From Pseudoalteromonas luteoviolacea NCIMB 1944 (GTDB taxonomy: Bacteria; Pseudomonadota; Gammaproteobacteria; Enterobacterales; Alteromonadaceae), in assembly GCF_001625565.1 (NCBI RefSeq), contig NZ_AUXS01000047.1, positions 1 through 64,000 on the forward strand: a stretch of 64,000 nucleotides of DNA, written 5' to 3'. The notes under the pieces were generated by a model. It ran no database searches. It was given only the letters and a program-made list of their open reading frames with translations, and was not told the origin of the DNA. Below, piece by piece: positions 61,111 through 64,000 of this stretch (its first letter is position 1; every line of letters begins with the position of its first letter). A program made the position numbers and the translations under genes.

Positions 61111-61863
61111 TTGGTGTTACTGGTTGTGGAGATCAATAAATTACAGAGACAATTGAGTCAATGTGGTGATCTCGTACGAGTAGGTGGACCGCATGAACGT
61201 GGTCATCAGGTCCCTGCTCGTGCGATTTCGAGAACAAAGACATTGCTATCGCTAGGTGCTAATGACAATTGGCGCTTTGATAAAGCATTTCAGGCACTCA
61301 ATCCTGAATGCCAGATCATTGGTGTCGATCATAAGCTTTGTTTATCGTCAGTGATCAGTGAGGCATTTGGCAGTGGTGTTAAGTCATTGCGCAGTGCGCT
61401 GTCAGGCAAGCTCAAACAGAGCAAGCGTCATGCAAACTCATTACTTAACCAAATCTTACTTTATACATTTTACACCAGTAGTAATCGGCTGTTACGCCGT
61501 CGTGTTAGCACACAAACTAACGAAGTGGATATCAGCTTAGAAACCTTAATTGCTGTCTATGGCACGATAGATGACAACGCCACTATGTTGAATATTAGTA
61601 TGTCCTGCGACGAGTATCATTTAGTTGACGATATCATAACGCTGGAAAGCATGCTCAGTGTGGTGACAATTGAATTATCGCCAATACCGCAGTGTGTAAA
61701 GCAAGTTGAAGCATTTATAGAGCGCATGTCAGAGTGTTTTGATATCGTTTATGTGTCTAGCAATGGAGTGGATGTTGACAAAGCGGCATCCATAGACTGT
61801 TTAGCTGCGCCTCTTGAGCTGACATTCATGAATAAAAGGCTGTCAGCGTCTAGCGCGTCATAG
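61111..61863 (+). CDS. FkbM/SAM-methyltransferase-like protein, possibly degenerate
   Basis: The 250-codon frame has TKTLLSLGANDNWRFDKAFQ followed by ALNPECQIIGVDHKL near residues 42-75, similar to the start of FkbM-type methyltransferase domains (a LG.N..W.F...F motif then a GvDh strand). Later parts (SLETLIAVYGTIDDNATMLN, SMLSVVTIELSPIPQ) could be the rest of the fold, though the usual FkbM glycine-rich loop is weak. There is no ATG: TTG 61111, GTG 61114 or GTG 61126 must serve. No sugar genes are adjacent. Moderate certainty that it is a real gene. Confidence 0.6.
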   Translation: MVLLVVEINKLQRQLSQCGDLVRVGGPHERGHQVPARAISRTKTLLSLGANDNWRFDKAFQALNPECQIIGVDHKLCLSSVISEAFGSGVKSLRSALSGKLKQSKRHANSLLNQILLYTFYTSSNRLLRRRVSTQTNEVDISLETLIAVYGTIDDNATMLNISMSCDEYHLVDDIITLESMLSVVTIELSPIPQCVKQVEAFIERMSECFDIVYVSSNGVDVDKAASIDCLAAPLELTFMNKRLSASSAS

Positions 61864-61874
61864 CTCTTAGTGGA

Positions 61875-63017
61875 TTACCTCGGTTTTAAAATCAGCTCGG
61901 CTTGCTGCTGATCTATTTCAAATTCGAAATGACGCAAAAAATTCATGCCAAGCAACCCTGGTCCGTAATGGGACTGCTCCATTACCCCAAATTCAAAAGG
62001 GGTTTTTTGTTTGCTGCCAATTTGTATTCCAGTGCTCATATAAAAGGGAACTTCGGTAATGCCGTTAGCCGTGCTCACTCGGCGAGAATTTAAATAGTTT
62101 ACGTCATATGCGAGCAGTTCGAACTGGGCGGCTGTCAGTGCCGTAATACTTGCCCCAGTATCAATCATTAAAGAGATTTCTTGCCCTGCTATTTGTGCTT
62201 TTAAAACATAGTGTTCACCACGTCGCTCCAAGGGAATTCGCTCTACTTGTTGTGTGACGTTTTCAAGGGCATCTTTGAGTGGTGCGATCGCCTTATGGCG
62301 TTGCTGTTGAGCACTTAGCTGTGTGAGCAATAATTCTGCCTCTAATGGGTTATTCAGTGCTAAGTGCGCCTCGATAATGGCGGCAATGATAGGGAGGTTA
62401 TTAGGCTGCTCACTGAGCCAAATTTGCCCTTGTGCGATTATTTCATGCCAATCGCTGTGTTCTTTAAGATGGTTTAAACGCTGAGTTATCAAGGCTGTAA
62501 CGATATCCTGCAAATGTTGATATTCAGGGTAGAGGTGCAGCAGTTTGATATAGCGATAAATCGCTTCATTTTGCTCTCCTTGCGCAAGATAAACATCCGC
62601 TTCCAATTTAAGCGCTGCAAAGTCTTTGGGGGTAACTGCTAGAATACGTTGTACAAACAATAAGATACTGGCAAGTTGCTGTTCACTTTTGAGCTTCAAG
62701 TCCCTACGCAGCTTCTTTAGCCATGCATGTACTGTGTTTAGCTGCTGAGTAGGGTTGGTACTATCGTGCCAAAGGCGCGCAGCGGTGAGTAAATCGCCCG
62801 CTTCAAAGGCTTGATCTGCCAGCTCTAAAGGGGTGTGTGTTTTGACAAGTTGGACGTTTGTGTGCGGCGCAGCGGGCATTGAGTCTATACTGACACCGGG
62901 TTGTTGCGGTTCAGCGGGGAAGAGCATGCTTTTTAGCAATGAGTGTGGTCGTTGCCACTCTAGGTAGACATTGAGAGACAGGGAGCAGACAAGTAAAAAT
63001 CGAATAAAATATCGCAT
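61875..63017 (-). CDS. Retropepsin-like aspartic protease with helical repeat region
   Basis: The 380-residue protein has an N-terminal membrane anchor (YFIRFLLVCSLSLNVYLEW), a TPR-like helical part (about 65-255; FEAGDLLTAARLW, VYLAQGEQNEAIYRYIKLLH) and a C-terminal retropepsin-like domain with LMIDTGASITALTAAQFEL and GPGLLGMNFLRHFEFEIDQ. This is the layout of clan AA bacterial proteases of the TIGR02281 group. A single DTGA implies it works as a dimer in the periplasm. Target unknown. It lies 24 bases after the MAT2B-like gene on the same strand. Confidence 0.87.
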   Translation of the reverse strand: MRYFIRFLLVCSLSLNVYLEWQRPHSLLKSMLFPAEPQQPGVSIDSMPAAPHTNVQLVKTHTPLELADQAFEAGDLLTAARLWHDSTNPTQQLNTVHAWLKKLRRDLKLKSEQQLASILLFVQRILAVTPKDFAALKLEADVYLAQGEQNEAIYRYIKLLHLYPEYQHLQDIVTALITQRLNHLKEHSDWHEIIAQGQIWLSEQPNNLPIIAAIIEAHLALNNPLEAELLLTQLSAQQQRHKAIAPLKDALENVTQQVERIPLERRGEHYVLKAQIAGQEISLMIDTGASITALTAAQFELLAYDVNYLNSRRVSTANGITEVPFYMSTGIQIGSKQKTPFEFGVMEQSHYGPGLLGMNFLRHFEFEIDQQQAELILKPR

Positions 63018-63040
63018 AATTGAACGCCCCTGATGTTGCT

Positions 63041-63919
63041 TTAATGGCCGTGCTGATTCAGCACTTTGGCTATTGCCGTGGCAAAATCGCGATGATGTTT
63101 GATGCCCATTGTGTGCAACCTAGTGTCTTGCAATGCACAGTTGTAAGGCCTTGTCGCAGTTTGCGATGGCTCAGGTAGTGCGACTAAGCCTTGTGTGTCA
63201 AGCGCTAATACCTTGGCAATCTCTACTGCCATGGCGTATTTGGTCATCAGCTGGTTGTTTGAGATATGGAAAGTACCACATTGTTTATCGCGAGGTTGTG
63301 CCAATAAATCGTTGAGCGTAAGTGCGATATCTTCAACATGTGTTGGGTAGCGTATTGCCCAATCATCATGTGCACTGTTACAGTCTTTTATGACTTGTTC
63401 AGCGATGATTGTTACAGCGGATTCAGCCAAATATTCAACGTCACCATAGAGTACGGGGACTCTCACGACTGTATGCTCAGGACAAACAGCTAATACAGCA
63501 AGCTCTGCTTGCGCTTTACTTTGGCCGTAAAAATTAACTGGCGAAGTCGTGTCGTTTTCGGTGTATGGGGCTGCTTGACCGTCAAAAACGTAATCTGTGC
63601 TGATCAACACAAATTGAATGTGCCTTTTTTTGCATTGGTTCGCTAAAAACTCTGCCGCCTGCACATTTAAAGCTATAGTTGCTTGGTGGTCATTTTCACA
63701 TATGTCAGGTTTGCGTTCAGCTGCTGCGTGTACCAAAACTTCAGGTTGGTGTGTATCTAAAAAGGCAGTAATGGCTGTTTGGTCGTGCAAATCAAGTTGC
63801 TCAATTGGCGGTGCGGCTCTGCGAAACCCGGTACCAATGACAGTATTTGACTGTGATAATACCTTCACCAATGCACGTCCGAGTAACCCGGTGGCACCTG
63901 TAACGACGATTTTTTTCAT
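63041..63919 (-). CDS. MAT2B/RmlD-like SDR reductase
   Basis: The 292-residue extended SDR has VVTGATGLLGRALV, AERKPDICENDHQATIALNV, LISTDYVFDGQAAPYTENDT and the catalytic YGQSK. Its wording tracks human MAT2B closely (HAAAERKPDICEN, VRVPVLYGDVEYLAESAVTI, IRYPTHVEDIA, GTFHISNNQLMTKYAMAVEI). MAT2B is the regulatory subunit of methionine adenosyltransferase; the wider family includes dTDP-4-dehydrorhamnose reductase RmlD. No rhamnose pathway genes or metK are here. GAGATC precedes the start. Function is open between a reductase and a MAT-binding protein. Confidence 0.85.
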   Translation of the reverse strand: MKKIVVTGATGLLGRALVKVLSQSNTVIGTGFRRAAPPIEQLDLHDQTAITAFLDTHQPEVLVHAAAERKPDICENDHQATIALNVQAAEFLANQCKKRHIQFVLISTDYVFDGQAAPYTENDTTSPVNFYGQSKAQAELAVLAVCPEHTVVRVPVLYGDVEYLAESAVTIIAEQVIKDCNSAHDDWAIRYPTHVEDIALTLNDLLAQPRDKQCGTFHISNNQLMTKYAMAVEIAKVLALDTQGLVALPEPSQTATRPYNCALQDTRLHTMGIKHHRDFATAIAKVLNQHGH

Positions 63920-64000
63920 GGTTGATTGATCTCCTAAAACACCTATTTATCTTAACCTTAGAACTTGGTGTAAAAAAAGGGAAATATGGAGAAATAACAT

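Overview
The window reads as chromosomal DNA of a marine gammaproteobacterium, most likely Pseudoalteromonas or a close relative in Alteromonadales. This is inferred from protein families only: a YggN-type DUF2884 protein, a DUF6482 protein, a PA3496-type small protein, a secreted subtilase with a GlyGly-CTERM-like tail, an STN-domain TonB receptor with its FecI/FecR pair, a secreted GH5 glucanase and many membrane sensor kinases. Coding density is high. There are no insertion sequences, integrases, CRISPR arrays or rRNA genes. Two serine tRNA genes lie at 35.3-35.5 kb.

Layout. 0-5.8 kb (minus strand) is an iron/heme cell-surface signalling locus: a FecI-type sigma factor, a FecR-type regulator, a heme-receptor-like TonB receptor and a GloVer-repeat protein that runs off the left edge, with a Fur-box-like site upstream. 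6.6-9.1 kb holds a CHASE/PAS histidine kinase overlapping a single-domain response regulator. 9.3-12.9 kb has small genes, two XRE regulators, a thioredoxin-fold protein, a DUF454 membrane protein and a heme oxygenase. 13.2-19.1 kb has a GH5 enzyme with an N-terminal carbohydrate-binding module, a NIT-domain chemoreceptor, a Trp-rich small protein, and an AraC regulator beside a DUF2306 membrane protein. 19.2-22.0 kb is a redox cluster (SDR, LysR, quinone oxidoreductase). 22.3-25.5 kb holds two paralogous Cys-rich lipoproteins and an operon of a small protein and fumC behind a 37-bp palindrome containing a Fur site.

26.3-34.4 kb centres on an Lrp-type regulator. Leftward from it run a MASE1/CHASE hybrid kinase, an alpha/beta hydrolase and a FemAB-like acyltransferase, closely spaced or overlapping. 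Rightward run a PrnB-family heme dioxygenase-like protein and a kynureninase-like PLP enzyme, translationally coupled. This pair is the best candidate for an under-described pathway: tryptophan or indole-ring cleavage with a PLP enzyme that departs from kynureninase at two active-site positions.

36-41 kb: a lipid kinase, a DMT exporter with a divergent MocR regulator, YggN, a PA3496-type protein and cytochrome c'. 41.7-45.7 kb: a 1352-residue subtilase. 46-51 kb: small membrane and redox proteins, the folM-folE-folX tetrahydromonapterin genes, nadE and yceH. 51-64 kb: a large CHASE/PAS/GAF hybrid kinase, a penicillin-acylase-family enzyme, a diguanylate cyclase, a DMT transporter, a MAPEG protein, an RluF-like pseudouridine synthase, DUF6482, a FkbM-like protein, a retropepsin-like protease and a reductase resembling MAT2B.

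All family assignments come from reading motifs by eye. No database search was run.
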